Assembly: GCA_946122785.1 (NCBI GenBank)
Contig: CAMGYJ010000002.1
Location: 38,838,495-38,902,494, forward strand
Source of the DNA: Linum tenue
Lineage: Eukaryota > Streptophyta > Magnoliopsida > Malpighiales > Linaceae
Length of the DNA stretch: 64,000 bases
Direction: 5' to 3'
Notes under the pieces: generated by a model
Databases searched by the model: none
Told to the model about the DNA's origin: nothing
The model's input: only the letters and a program-made list of their open reading frames with translations
Translations under genes and position numbers: made by a program
Shown here: in pieces, positions 1 to 11,145 of the stretch
How positions within the stretch are numbered: position 1 is the first letter of the stretch
Layout: every line of letters starts with the position of its first letter

Positions 1-469
1 AAACCATCCAAACAACAAACCTGGGAAGAATTATCATGGTGCCATATTAGCCAACATACAATACATTATTAGTAGTTGATTAAAAACATGTCATCTTCAA
101 GATTCTCTGGCAATCTCATGGTTTATTGATTAAAACGCGATTCCCAATATGAGAAATCTGTATGTGATCTGGTCACAATTATCTTTTCGCCTATGTTGGT
201 CCTTGCAATTAACAACCCATAACAAAATGAGCTAGCATGTGGCATAGTTATAAGGTATATGCACAAAAGTGAGTTATTAAATGTCCAACGGATCAGGAAG
301 TAAACATTAATAACCCACTTAGCAATCATCCATATTAGCACAGAACATAGTCATCGAAGTAGCTGTTGTTTTAAGAATTAATTAGTGGGTTGAAACTAAT
401 ATTAGTGGGTAGAAACTAATATTTCTCCAACTCCCTTATGTATCCCTCCACCGATGAAACCCAGTCGTC

Positions 470-620
470 GCTAGGGATGGTTGGGGCGGGTTTGCCTAAA
501 CCATCCCCATTCCCATTACCAAATACCCAAACCCATATCCGCCCCATACCCATGCAGAGGGAGGTTTTGCAAACTCATCCCATACCCATGGTTTTCGGTT
601 ACCCATGTCTTCAATTATAA
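470..620. repeat. hAT-like dispersed repeat fragment
   Basis: The segment is built of variants of ATACCCAAACCC and CCCATACCCATG and opens with a TAGGGATGG-type end. Such strings are common in non-autonomous hAT elements of plants, known from memory only. No matching opposite terminal repeat or 8-bp target duplication was found, so this is at best a fragment. Confidence 0.3.
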
Positions 621-2059
621 CACAAAACACACATAATAAATAACAAAAATCAACATATTTATAGTATTTCTTAATAGGAAAAAGCATTCAATCCTCAAAT
701 AGTGTTTAATGAATAAAATTTGTTCCTCAAACCGCGAGGTCTGGAAGATATAAAATGGAGCCAAACACATCCAAACCACCATTAATGGCAAGCACTTGAT
801 TAATAAGTTGAACTCGGCAAGTGAAAGCTTCCTAATGTGCTATTTGGAAGGTAAGTACCCAAAACTGGCATAAGCTCATTAACCTGCGAATAAATCACAA
901 GAAATTAAACAAAAAACAAAAAACAGAAGCAAAGAGAGAAGGTCACCACCATGTCGATTTCGTTATTCCTTCACAATCGTAATAGAGTTCTTCACCTTTT
1001 CGATTTTGTGCGTCTTCTTATTCCTCCTTCCACTGCCGTTCTCTTTGCCTTCTATGTCTTTGTAAACTGCGACCAGGGGATTTGACCAGGGAAAATTAAT
1101 TCTCTGCTGTTGCTTCTTCTTCTTCTTCTTCTTCCTCTTAGCCTTTTTTGTATTCATGAAAGTCCTCATATGTTGACCAAACTAAGACTTATCACAAACA
1201 CCCAATCAAACTGAAAGGAAGTCGCCAAACTTGAACTACCTGGCTTTGCCTTCTTTCTACTCCGCTAACTTAATCATCCTTATTCTTTCCTCTGCAAACC
1301 CAACGCTCATTTTCCACTTTCTCCTGCCATCATCGAGTTCCCGTCGTCGTTCCTTCAATCTGAAAGAACGGGCAAAAATGATGAACCAAATCCATGTAGT
1401 ATAGTAAGGGAAAATCATAACGTAGACCCAAAAACGGAATGAATCAAATCTCCCCAAGTAGGATTCGAAAATCAACACACTAAATAAGAAGTCAGAAAGT
1501 GAATATTAATGAAAGAGAGTCAGAAACCCACCGCCGCCGCTAACCCATCCCTCGCCTTTTCTCCTTATGCGAATACAAAGCTCGTTTTCTTCTTGTATGG
1601 TTCACTCTCAGTAATCATAATTTAGTTTCGTCGTCGTCTCTTTGATCAGAAAAGAATTGGAGAAGATGATGAACCAAATCTATCAAGTACGATGGGCTAA
1701 ACCCAAATTTAGAACTAAATATCCGGAACAGAAAGGAGACTGAAATGGAATATCAATGAAAGAGGGCGAGAAACCTACCAGTTGCAGCTGGGATCTAAAC
1801 CAGAGCTCAATTATTTATGCCTTCTTTGGAACTCGGCTCCCCTGGTTTCCCCTGTTTTCCTTGGCTTCGAGGGGCTTGTAGTCGCCGAATTCGCCGTCTC
1901 CTTCTAAGTTGCGATAAGGACACAGGAGGTACAGGAAGGGTTGGCCTATCAATTTAGCTGGGTACACATGGAAACTCAATCAGATAAAACTAAAGATAAG
2001 CGAAGTAAATGATGGAAACAGTAATAGGTAATATGCAGATCAGACTACCAAATCCAATT

Positions 2060-2400
2060 GCGAATAGAGGAATTGCGGGCTTCCCCAAAACGCATATATA
2101 TCAGACTAACAAATCTGACAGCGCGAAGCAACCGGGCAAAACAAACAGAAAAAATTACTGACTCCCCTTCAAATTGTCGGTTGGCTGGCAAGGGTTCAAC
2201 GCAGAACTACCTAATCCGGATTGAGAGAAGCAGCAGGAGCAAACTAACCGAAACAATCTCGCGCTCCCCTTCAAATCGGCGGTTGGCTGGAGAATCGTTC
2301 ACCACATAACTACCAAATTCGATTGTTCGAATCAGCGGGGGTAAACAAATACCACAAATCATGACTCACCTTCGATTCGCCGGTTGGCTGGGGAATTCAC
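2060..2400. repeat. Tandem repeat, ~102-bp unit, three copies
   Basis: CGGTTGGCTGG-type sequence recurs at about 2178, 2279 and 2380, each preceded by a CTCCCCTTCAAAT-like string and a block of AAACAAA-like DNA. Spacing is about 102 bp. Copies are diverged. On the minus strand the rightmost copy carries a splice-donor-like GGTGAGT. Function unknown. Confidence 0.55.
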
Positions 2401-2971
2401 CGTCAATTAGCCGCAGGTCTTCCTCGCTCAATCAGGTGTTCGCCGCTCGTTCCAAACTGCAGAATCTCGGCACGGTAAACTCCACATCAGCGGGCCGTCA
2501 ATGCCTTCCTCCGCTGAGCAGCAAGCGTCAGTCCCTGTTCCCAAAATTGTCCGCTGAGAAATGGATATCCTGCCGTGCTGCGGGAAGGAGAAAGCAAAAC
2601 GTAGATAACCCCGGAGAAAATGGAAGATGATTTCAGCCGCAAAAAAAGTAGTGGGAACCGACGGTTTCTTATCTCTCCTGTCAGGCGGGAATTTTTAATT
2701 TAATCCCGCGTAACCACCCTGCCACGTCAGACTCCTAAAATCACTATATGCACAGGAAAATTTGAATGGGGATTGCGGTTTTACTTTTCAGCTATAAATT
2801 ATACTGTTGAATGGGTATAATTGGCAATTATAATTTTCAATAATTAACCAATTTTATTATAATTAATTATGGACATTAGATTAGATCAATGGTATAGAAA
2901 ATATGGAGCATGCACGATATGCGTCTGGAGCATACGAGTCTGACGGTCATATCACATGGAGTATGGTATAC

Positions 2972-4066
2972 TGTTTTCCGGCGAGAAAACTTACGTTGAA
3001 ATGAGATTAATGCACCTTTGACTTCTCTGGGCAACGATTACTAAGACACGGCTCACACCTCTTCAAACAAAGTTCGAACGAGGGTGTTTGATTGATGGTT
3101 TCTCTAAATTAAATTACTTCTACTCCTATGGAGGTTCGACGAGAGCTCCAAACTACGAACAACATCTATGGCTACATGATAGAGAAAAGGTAAAGGATAA
3201 ACTTGACATGTGTGTCAATTGTGTGGTTTTGGGACCTTTTGTCTCCGTCAACCCCTCCTCTTATTTATAGCCACGAGGAGGTAACCGCCATAGAAAACCG
3301 CTTGTTGGATAACTGCTACAAAGAACCACTCCCCCTGCTTCGGTAGAAAACCACCTCTTGGATAACTCCCAAAAAGAACCGCTCCCTGCTTCCTCGGAGT
3401 GGTGGTTACTCCTTCAACAGCCTAGGGGCCTCTCTTGTAACCGTCGTGGGTCTTGGAGTGTAGCTTGCCTCACCTAGTCTTGTTCTGAATCTCGTGTCAT
3501 GCTAGTCTTTTGATAAGCATGTGGTGTCTCACAAAGGGGTCGTGGTCTTCTTGCCTCGCGGCCATGGACTTCTTACTCATGTCCATGGCCTTATTGTCTT
3601 ACGGCCATGAACTTCTTACTCATGTTCATGGCCTTCTTGTCTAACGGTCATGGACCTCTTGGGACATATTCACTAGTGATATAATGCTTCATCACCACGC
3701 CCTTTTTATTTGTGTCCATGGCCCCTCTCATGAGGCGGCAAGACCTCTCAATCGTGCACATGGCCCCTCTCGTGAAGCGGCATGTTCTTCCGAGACTTAG
3801 AATATGTTTCGGTCATTCGAATTTGGTCATAAGGAAGCATGTTCTCTTCATTCGCGGTCATGGACCTCTCATTCACGCTCGTGGCCCTTCCTATGACACG
3901 GCATGACTTTCTCGATCTCTAGAAGGACATGACCCTCCTCGTTGAAGCGACAAGTCCTTCTCCATAGTTAGAATATCTTTGTCCTCTTTAAAGTGTGACT
4001 CGCGGCCTTGCGTCCATGGCCCCTCTCGTGACACAGCTATGGATCTCCCAATCATGCACATGACTC
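2972..4066 (-). repeat. 3' LTR of outer element, distal part
   Basis: Matches 15465 to about 16437 of the other LTR, with one extra stretch around 3897-4014 holding further GGACATGACC-type motif copies. It stops abruptly at GCACATGACTC where the Athila-like element begins. Confidence 0.85.
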
Positions 4067-4067
4067 T

Positions 4068-5073
4068 ATATTTACACATGTTTTTGTCCACCATTCCTGT
4101 ACCGTTTGAGTCTCATCTCTCGTGTTTTAGGTCGATTTCACGCTAGGTTGTTCTTGTTTGTGATTTTTCAGGTCCTAGTACGTGAATGAAGGTTTGGGAA
4201 CGAGTTCGGGGTCGATTGGACGAAGATTGGACGTTTGGCGAGAGGCTGAGCAAGCCACACGGGCACGCCTAAACACCCACATGGCCGTGGGACCTGGCCG
4301 TGTGGCACCAAATTGTAAGGGAACCCATGTGGCCGTGTGAAGGCTCGGTGAATTTCACACGGGCATCCTGGAAACTCACACGGCCGTGTGTCCCTGGCCG
4401 TGTAGGAAGCCTGAAGTCACTTAAAGAAACGTCGAGTTTTGCACACTCACACGGGCAGCTGGGAAAGCCACACGGGCGTGTGGCCTGGCCGTGTAGTCGG
4501 GAAAATCTGGGTTTTAACCCAAATTCGAGCCAAAGGAGAGAGAATCGACTTTTTGGAGCAAAAACAGAGACATAGAGAGAGAAAGTGCAAAGAACAAACC
4601 CCGGGAGCTATTTGGAGTGGATTTCTCACCATTGAAACCCAGATTGCATCCCCAGGAGTGAAGATTGACATCACAGAGCAGATTTCTATCCCGGTGAAGA
4701 CTAGTCGTCTGCCGGGTAGTTGGACTGAGAGGGCTTGGTCTGCTTAAGAGATTCCAAGCTACTGTCGGATCTTCCGCAGTATAATCAGCAGTAAAGCAAC
4801 CAAAAGTAATTACAACTGGAACCTAACTAAGGAGCTAGGGGGACTCATTCCCAAGCGACTCTTCCTTTGCTTCAGAAAACCGAACCAATTCTTGTTTTCT
4901 TACTGCTTTTAGTTAAAACAACAATCACTCGACTTAGTTTGCTAGATAATAGATAATCACGAAGTAGGCAGTAGATCTAGACCCCAGGTTGATAATTAGA
5001 ACTTGCCACTTTACTGCATTCCCGGACTGCGATTACACTTGGTCGCAGTTTGGTGTTGTGTTTTAGCGTGTCA
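4068..5073 (+). repeat. 5' LTR of Athila-like #1 (truncated)
   Basis: Starts at ATATTTACACATG, about 10 bp short of the full LTR start (TGATGATTCG), and ends GCGTGTCA. Relative to the 3' LTR it lacks ~370 bp, joined at GAGCAGATTTCTATCCC near 4680. It contains the CACACGG/CCGTGTG array at 4254-4500. Confidence 0.85.
4254..4500. repeat. Array of CACACGG/CCGTGTG half-sites (Athila-like #1, 5' LTR)
   Basis: Half-sites in both orientations, some joined as the palindrome CACACGGCCGTGTG or separated by a few bases. The matching array in the 3' LTR is at 9960-10228. Confidence 0.8.
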
Positions 5074-5079
5074 AGTTTT

Positions 5080-5097
5080 TGGCGCCGTTGCCGAGGA
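5080..5097 (+). promoter_or_regulatory. Primer binding site, tRNA-Asp type
   Basis: TGGCGCCGTTGCCGAGGA, seven bases after the LTR end. It is complementary to a plant tRNA-Asp 3' end except for an A where the second element has G. Confidence 0.75.
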
Positions 5098-5218
5098 CAC
5101 CTCTAGGTTATTGGGGAAACGTGAAAGTTTGTTACTCTACCTTTTTCTTTACTGCATTTTATCTCTTCCACTTGTGTGCCCTCATGGGTTGCTTTTGTTG
5201 GTTGTGTGCAGGTAGTGC

Positions 5219-6690
5219 ATGACCCGTAGCCAGTCGGGAGAACTACTACCATTAGACCAGGAGCTTGAACGGACCTGTAGGAACTTCAAGCGGGCTCTAA
5301 AGGCGCGACTGGCTGCAGAGGAGGCGCTAGCACAGCTGCAAATCACCGACGAAGAAGAGATGGGTGACCCACAGAACAATGATTCGGTCATTCCTGAGGA
5401 GCAGACCATGGGATACTACTGGACTGCCAGAGCCGCAAACATGAGGTCGCCCATTCAGCACCCTCATGTACCAGCCAACAACTTTGAGGTGAGCACCTCT
5501 GTCGTCACCATGCTGCGCGGTTCGGTGGTGTTCCGTGGCAAGGAGGGGGGTGCCCCCGATCACATCTGAGGCGATTCCACGAGCTCATCGATGGAATCAA
5601 GATAAATGGGGTCTCAGCCGATGCCATCCAACTGAGATACTTCCCATTTACTCTGGAGGGGCAGGCCAAGGAGTGGCTAGACACTCGACCTCCAGGCTCG
5701 ATCACCATCCCCCTCACTCGCTACCATCCCCCGTCTAAGACGGCGGACCTGCAGAAGCAAATTACCCACTTTGCTTAGGATGAAGATGAGACCATCCGGG
5801 ATGCTTGGGAGAGATACACCAGTCTCTTCCTCAAGTGTCCCAACCATGGTTTTACTGACGCATTCAAGGTGGGCACCTTCTACCATGCCCTCTTCCCGGA
5901 AGACAAGCAGCTGATTGACTCGGTCTGTGGCGGGAATATGCTCACCAAGACACCGCCACAGCTGAAACAACTTTTTGAGGAGATGGCAGAGCAGGGCTAT
6001 GATTGGGGAACTGCGAGGAGATCGAGACGAGCACCGGGGTGGGGTGTGCATGTTGTAGCCACCCAGTCAACTAATTTGGTGCAGGTGGTGTCGAAGCTGG
6101 TTTCCGCCATCGATCGATCTGGAATGATTCCAGGGACCGGACAGCAACAAGCGATGCATTGCCAGTGGTACGAGAGCACCCATCACACTGTGGAGGACTG
6201 TCAGGCGATGAGGGAGTCAACTACACCCAAGGAGCAGATGAACTTCATCAACAACGCTAGGCGCAATGACCCCTACAGTAACACGTATAACGAGGGGTGG
6301 CGCCAGCATCCCAACTTCTCCTGGGCTGGGGCCAATCCTAGACCACCAGCCTCCCAAGGACCGCCAGACTTCCAGAGGCCGCCATATCAGCCCAGACAGG
6401 GGCGATTCCAGCAACTGCAACAGCCTCTCTACCAGCCCATGCAGGGGCATGCTGCTCAACCACAGCCACGACCCTTCCAGAAGCCAGGTGCAGCCCCTGC
6501 AACCTAAGTGCAGAATGATCCGATAGCTGAACTGCGGGACTTGGTGGGTTCTCTTGCCATTTCCAGTGCTCAAAAATTCAATACTATAGAGCAGTTCATG
6601 GAAAAGGCCTCGGGAAAATTCCTGGCTCTTGAAACTGGCCAGAGGAACACACAGGCTGTCTTGCAGGATATCTAAACCCAGCTGGGGAGT
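5219..6690 (+). pseudogene. gag: Athila-type gag, broken
   Basis: Begins MTRSQSGELLPLDQELERT at the same place as the better-preserved gag of the second element (58513). Pieces of the Gag (retrotrans_gag) domain are readable in three frames. Comparison with 58513-60108 shows a 1-base loss in the G-run near 5548, a stop (TGA) at 5567, a deletion near 5710, TAG at 5777, TAA at 6505 and TAA at 6673. The frame 5869-6507 keeps the domain end (GTFYHALFPEDKQLIDSV) and a zinc knuckle in which the second Cys is Tyr (CQWYESTHHTVEDC). It cannot make a full Gag. Confidence 0.85.
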
Positions 6691-7983
6691 GTGGCTCAAG
6701 TAGTGGCGCAGAGGGCTCCAGGTACCTTGCCAGGTCATACCATTCCTAATCCGAAGGACCCGAATGCCCACTGTAATGCCATCACAACAAGGAGCGGCAA
6801 AGAAACTGCAGACCCACCTGTCTTGGCCAGACAAGCGGGAGGTAGACCTGCCTCGGCATCTCCAGCTGTTGAAGAAGAACCAGAGAAGGAGGTTGAGGTG
6901 CCTGCGCCTAAGCCGCAACCAGTAGTGAAGGAGTATATCCCTCAACTCCCTTTCCCTACTCGGTTGCACAAAGACAGGCTAGAGGCAGAGTTTGGGAACT
7001 TCATGTCCATGCTCAGGAAGCTGAATGTACAAGTGCTCTTTCTGGAGGCACTATCTCAAATGCCTAAGTATGCGAATTTCCTGAAAGATCTTCTTTCAAA
7101 GAAGCAGAAGCTGAGTGAGCTGGCAACTGTGGAGCTCAGTGAGGAGTGCTCGGCCATTCTGCAGAACAAGCTTCCGCAAAAGCAGAAGGACCCAAGTAGT
7201 TTTACTATCTCGTGCTCTATCGGTAAATTGCATGTAGAGAGGTCTTTGGCGGATCTAGATGCTAGTATCAATGTCATGCCATATAAATTGTTCAAGAAAC
7301 TAGGCCTAGGTGAACCCCGTGCAACTAGGATGAGTCTTCAATTAGCTGACCGATCTATAGTTCACCCTAGGGGCATAGTGGAAGACCTTCTGGTTAAGGT
7401 TGGCAGATTCTTTTATTCTGTGGATTTTGTTGTCTTGGACATCAATGAGGACACAGAAGTGCCCCTTATACTGGGAAGGTCTTTCCTGGCCACCGCCAAG
7501 GCTCTCATAGATGTACATGATGGGACCTTAGTCTTGAGGGATGGTGAGGAGCGAATAACATTTTCAATTTCTAATACTCTCCCTGCTTCATCGCCTTTGC
7601 ATGCTGTTTCCCACCAGGAGAACGAGTCTGTCGTGTATCCTTCTATGCTTCCCATTTTGCAGGATCCCCCTCCCACACCTTCGCCGCCACTCCCGTCCAC
7701 TCCTTCACCAAAGGAAAAGATCAAGGAGGAGTGGCGGCCAAAACTGCAGGTAGCTAAGCCTGCTCACAAGAAAGCCGGAGACCACTATGAGCTGGTCCCG
7801 CCTCCTGAGCCTCGACCGCCTTGGCCATTCGAGTATTCACTCGCTTGCATCCTGCCGGATGGCCAGGTCGAGTTGACGAGTGCTGGTGGCCACACTCGTC
7901 GTGTGCATGGCCACCATCTGAAGCTGTATCTCAAGAGCGATATGGATCCGCTCTTGGAGGCACCTGTTCCTTCACCTCTCTAA
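6691..7983 (+). CDS. Athila-type protease polyprotein with integrase-like tail
   Basis: 430 codons, open to the stop at 7981. Residues ~20-40 hold the Athila signature NAITTRSGK at the gag-protease boundary. Residues ~90-170 are the conserved helical region (LNVQVLFLEALSQMPKYA). The retropepsin follows (~170-300): LADLDASINVMPYKLFKKLG, then VPLILGRSFLATA. The active site in this family is normally D-L-G-A-S; here Gly is Asp, so this copy is probably inactive. A proline-rich linker (~315-350) leads to a ~60-residue tail ending GGHTRRVHGHHLKLYLKSD, resembling the C-terminus of Ty3 integrase (N-G-x-R-L-K-x-Y). RT, RNase H and the integrase core are absent between linker and tail. The start codon is arbitrary; upstream it is fused to gag. 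Confidence 0.8.
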   Translation: MAQVVAQRAPGTLPGHTIPNPKDPNAHCNAITTRSGKETADPPVLARQAGGRPASASPAVEEEPEKEVEVPAPKPQPVVKEYIPQLPFPTRLHKDRLEAEFGNFMSMLRKLNVQVLFLEALSQMPKYANFLKDLLSKKQKLSELATVELSEECSAILQNKLPQKQKDPSSFTISCSIGKLHVERSLADLDASINVMPYKLFKKLGLGEPRATRMSLQLADRSIVHPRGIVEDLLVKVGRFFYSVDFVVLDINEDTEVPLILGRSFLATAKALIDVHDGTLVLRDGEERITFSISNTLPASSPLHAVSHQENESVVYPSMLPILQDPPPTPSPPLPSTPSPKEKIKEEWRPKLQVAKPAHKKAGDHYELVPPPEPRPPWPFEYSLACILPDGQVELTSAGGHTRRVHGHHLKLYLKSDMDPLLEAPVPSPL

Positions 7984-8030
7984 GCATCCACCCTACTAAC
8001 GTCCAGCTAAACGACGATAAAGAAGCGCTT

Positions 8031-8048
8031 GTGGGGAGGCAACCCCAC
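8031..8048 (+). promoter_or_regulatory. Conserved hairpin after the pol stop (Athila-like #1)
   Basis: GTGGGG-AGGCAA-CCCCAC: a 6-bp perfect stem with a 6-nt loop, 48 bases after the stop. The second element has the identical 18 bases at 61269-61286. Confidence 0.55.
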
Positions 8049-9747
8049 CAAGGTTCGTTTTTCTTTCGTTTGTTTTTCGGTTTGTTCACTTGGAACTATG
8101 GTTTCTATCACCCAGTGTGTTTTGCTGATGCTAGCCCCGCTGACTGGTCCACTTCCAGTCCCCCGACAGTCTTTCCATCTAGTAACATCGTTCCCCTTCT
8201 CTTTCTCTCTGCTCCATTGAGGGCAATGTCGTGCTTAAGTGTGGGGGGGGGGTGCTTTGTATCGGTTGGAATCTATATATGTGTGCTTGGAGCCTAGTCC
8301 GCTGTCCAAATCTCGAGATTTGAGGGCTCCAAGTATCGTTGTTTGCATGATCGTATTGGCACTGTGATTTGATTGGTGAATCGAATGGTTTTCGAATTAT
8401 TGCATGACAGCTTGATTGTAACTAGGACAACCTATAATGATGACTGAGACGTGCAGTAGAACTGTGTAGGGGTTCAGATTTCAACTGTTTGCTTACCAAC
8501 TGTGACTTGGATTGATCACTTGTTCTTGACAGTCGTTTATGCATCTAGTCCAGGGAATCAGAATGAGAGATAGAGCATATAGTTAGCCATGTGAGATTTG
8601 AGCCTGCTCGTTTCTTTCTTGTGCGATAGTTCCCTCTTCCATGATGTGTAGCATTCACGTTGTCATTAGCTAAGATGATGGAGGCATAGGAATAGCCCAC
8701 GACCAAATTGACTGTCCTGATGTGTCATATCCCCTAGTCAGCCCTTTGAGCCGTGTGTTATCCTTTCTTTCGGTCTACAATGGAAAATCACCCTTTTGCA
8801 TCTCTTAGAAGGTTCCATAGAGTGGTTTTTACATGTTCTCTGCTGTTCTGCTAAATAAAATGTGAGGGTTGGAGGTAGTTCTTAAAAAAGTTGGGCATGT
8901 GTTTGAAAAATGTGCATAGGTGGTGGTTCTCACAAGAAATGGAAAAAAAAAAAATGAATGAAAGCAAAAGAGAGCCACCACCAAAATTATGAAAAGTGCC
9001 CATTAAGTAGTGTTTCTTAGCAGTCTGGCTTGGAAATGCTAACATTTATATGACCTCCTTCGCTCTTGTGCTCTAAAGAATGTGAGTAATGCAGAATGGC
9101 AGAAAGAAAGTAAGTGGTTTGATTGACTGTGATTGTGTTGGGTTTGGAATTGTGGAACCTTGTGCTATGAATACTTCCACCACCTAAAAGGCCTTTTCCC
9201 CATGTCCAAGACCCTAGCCAGTCATTTGAACCTGTGTCTAAGACCTCCGGAGTAGTTAGTGATGACACTTATGTGAACTCTAACATTTCGAGGCTGCCGT
9301 CATGGTGAAGAGATGTTAGGGATTGAGAGAATAAGCATGCGCATTTTTTTCATCAAATTGTCATGACCCCACTTGTCGAGAGTGAGTGATTCATTTTCTC
9401 ATATTCTCTATACTCTTTACCCCGGAAGAGGACCTAGATTGCTCGGTCTCAATTCTTATATCTTGAGTTTTGTGCATGAGGTGACTGTCTTGAGTGAGTG
9501 GTTGAGTCAAGTCTATGTTCGTTGATAAACAGAAGGGAGACTCCTCCTTTACTCGATTTTGCTGCACTCGAATGTCCTCTGTGGTGGTTGTCTAGGTTGC
9601 TATTGAAGTTGTTCATGTGTTGATGCTTGAAAGCTAGTATGATTCACGTGTTCTGTGCCTATATGATTTGTCCCCAATGTTGGTATGATTGAATTATGTG
9701 AGCTTACCTTGTATCTGACTTGGTTTGCTTGGGGACAAGCAAACAGT
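8049..9747 (+). other. Non-coding 3' region of Athila-like #1
   Basis: No coding frame. It aligns with 61287-63402 of the second element, including a purine tract TAAGTGTGGGG at 8236-8252 that duplicates the start of the true polypurine tract. In full Athila elements an env-like frame sits around here; none is seen. Confidence 0.65.
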
Positions 9748-9763
9748 TAAGTGTGGGGGAATT
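9748..9763 (+). promoter_or_regulatory. Polypurine tract of Athila-like #1
   Basis: TAAGTGTGGGGGAATT directly before the TG of the 3' LTR. Confidence 0.8.
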
Positions 9764-11145
9764 TGATGATTCGATATTTACACATGTTTTTGTCCACCAT
9801 TCCTGTACAGTTTGAGTCTCATCTCTCGTGTTTTAGGCCGATTTCACGCTAGGTTGTTCTTGTTTGTGATATTTCAGGTCCTAGTACGTGAATGAAGGTT
9901 TGGAAACGAGTTCGTGGTCGATTGGACGAAGATTGGACGTTTGGCGAGAGGCTGAGCAAGCCACACGGGCACGCCTAAACACCCACATGGCCGTGTGACC
10001 TGGCCGTGTGGCACCAAATTGCACGGGCAAGTCACACTGGCCATGTAAGGGAACCCATGTGGCCATGTGAAGACTCGATGAATTTCAAACGGGCATCCTG
10101 GAAACTCACACGGCCGTGTGTCCCTGGACGTGTAGGAAGCCTGAAGTCACTTAACGAAACGTCGCGTTTTGCACACTCACACGGGCAACTGGGAATGCCA
10201 CACGGCCGTGTGGCCTGGCCGTGTGGTCGGGAAAATCTGGATTTTAACCCAAATTCGAGCCAAAGGAGAGAGAATCAGAGCCCTAGAGAGAGAAATTGCG
10301 AAGAACAAACCCTAGGAGCTATTTGGAGTGGATTTCTCACCATTGAAGCCCAGATTGCATCCCCAGGAGTGAAGATTGACATCCCATAGCAGATTCTTCC
10401 CATTGTTATGAGTATGAATATTGTATTCTGTTTCCCTCTCTCTCTCTATGGAGTAGAACTTTCTCTCACTTGGGTATGAAGAACCCTAGTTCCATGTGTC
10501 AGGAATCTTGATTGTAATTACGTTTGGATTGTGATATTGCTTGATTGTAATCGATTGAAGTGTTTTGAATGAGTCAATTGAAGTCTGATCATCTTTGCTT
10601 GATTTCTGCTGCAACCTGAGATAGATAGAATCTGATTAGGTTGTTAGAGCTTCATCATTCGGTAGTGGTAGATTGGTTATACTAGAGTTCGTCAATCTAC
10701 TGCTTTGTACTGGAATCCAATTCCAGTAGTGGAGTTTGTGTTTATAGCCTCAGCTTTCTATCCCGGTGAAGACTAGTCGTCTGCCGGGTAGTTGGACTGA
10801 GAGGGCTTGGTCAGCTTAAGAGATTCCAAACTACTGTCGGATCTTCCGCAGTATAATCAGCAATAAAGCGACCAAAAGTAATTACAACTGGAACCTAACT
10901 AAGGAGCTAGGGGGACTCATTCCCGAGTGACTCTTCCTTTGCTTCAGAAAACCGAACCAATTCCTGTTTTCTTACTGCTTTTAGTTAAAACAACAATCAC
11001 TCGACTTAGTTTGCTAGATAATAGATAATCACGGAGTAGGCAGTAAATCTAGACCCCGGGTTGATAATTAGAACTTGCCACTTTACTACATTCCCGGACT
11101 GCGATTACACTTGGTCGCAGTTTGGTGTTGTGTTTTAGCGTGTCA
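9764..11145 (+). repeat. 3' LTR of Athila-like #1 (full length)
   Basis: 1382 bp, TGATGATTCG...GCGTGTCA. It holds about 13 CACACGG/CCGTGTG half-sites at 9960-10228, then a purine-rich leader (GAGAGAGAAATTGCGAAG) also conserved in the second family. Confidence 0.88.

Larger units (their letters stand above)
1..2966. other. Left intergenic region, no supported gene
   Basis: AT-rich DNA with short open frames that do not resemble known proteins. The stretch from about 960 to 2640 is richer in C and G. Read on the minus strand it looks like a 5' untranslated region with introns: pyrimidine tracts, a GGTGAGT donor-like site near 2370, and two related segments around 1330-1530 and 1640-1780 that both contain GATGAACCAAATC. 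It could be the 5' part of a minus-strand transcript or an old captured sequence. No coding exon can be defended. Confidence 0.3.
4068..11145 (+). mobile_element. Athila-like Ty3 retrotransposon #1 (RT/IN core absent)
   Basis: LTRs 4068-5073 and 9764-11145; the left one is trimmed and internally deleted. PBS TGGCGCCGTTGCCG (5080) complements the tRNA-Asp 3' end, as known for Athila. The interior encodes Gag, a retropepsin and, fused after it, a short tail like the integrase C-terminus. RT, RNase H and the integrase core are missing. A ~1.8-kb non-coding 3' region ends in the polypurine tract at 9748-9763. Inserted in the left LTR of the outer element. The right flank resumes with CTTTC; the left target copy and the first ~10 bp of the LTR are lost, so no TSD is seen. 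The same arrangement recurs at 56983-64000, so the RT-less form is a family, not one damaged copy. Confidence 0.85.

Noticed and set aside
7800..7983. Chromodomain at the end of Athila-like #1 pol
   Set aside because: The tail lacks the aromatic cage residues of a chromodomain and better fits the integrase C-terminal end typical for Athila, which has no chromodomain.
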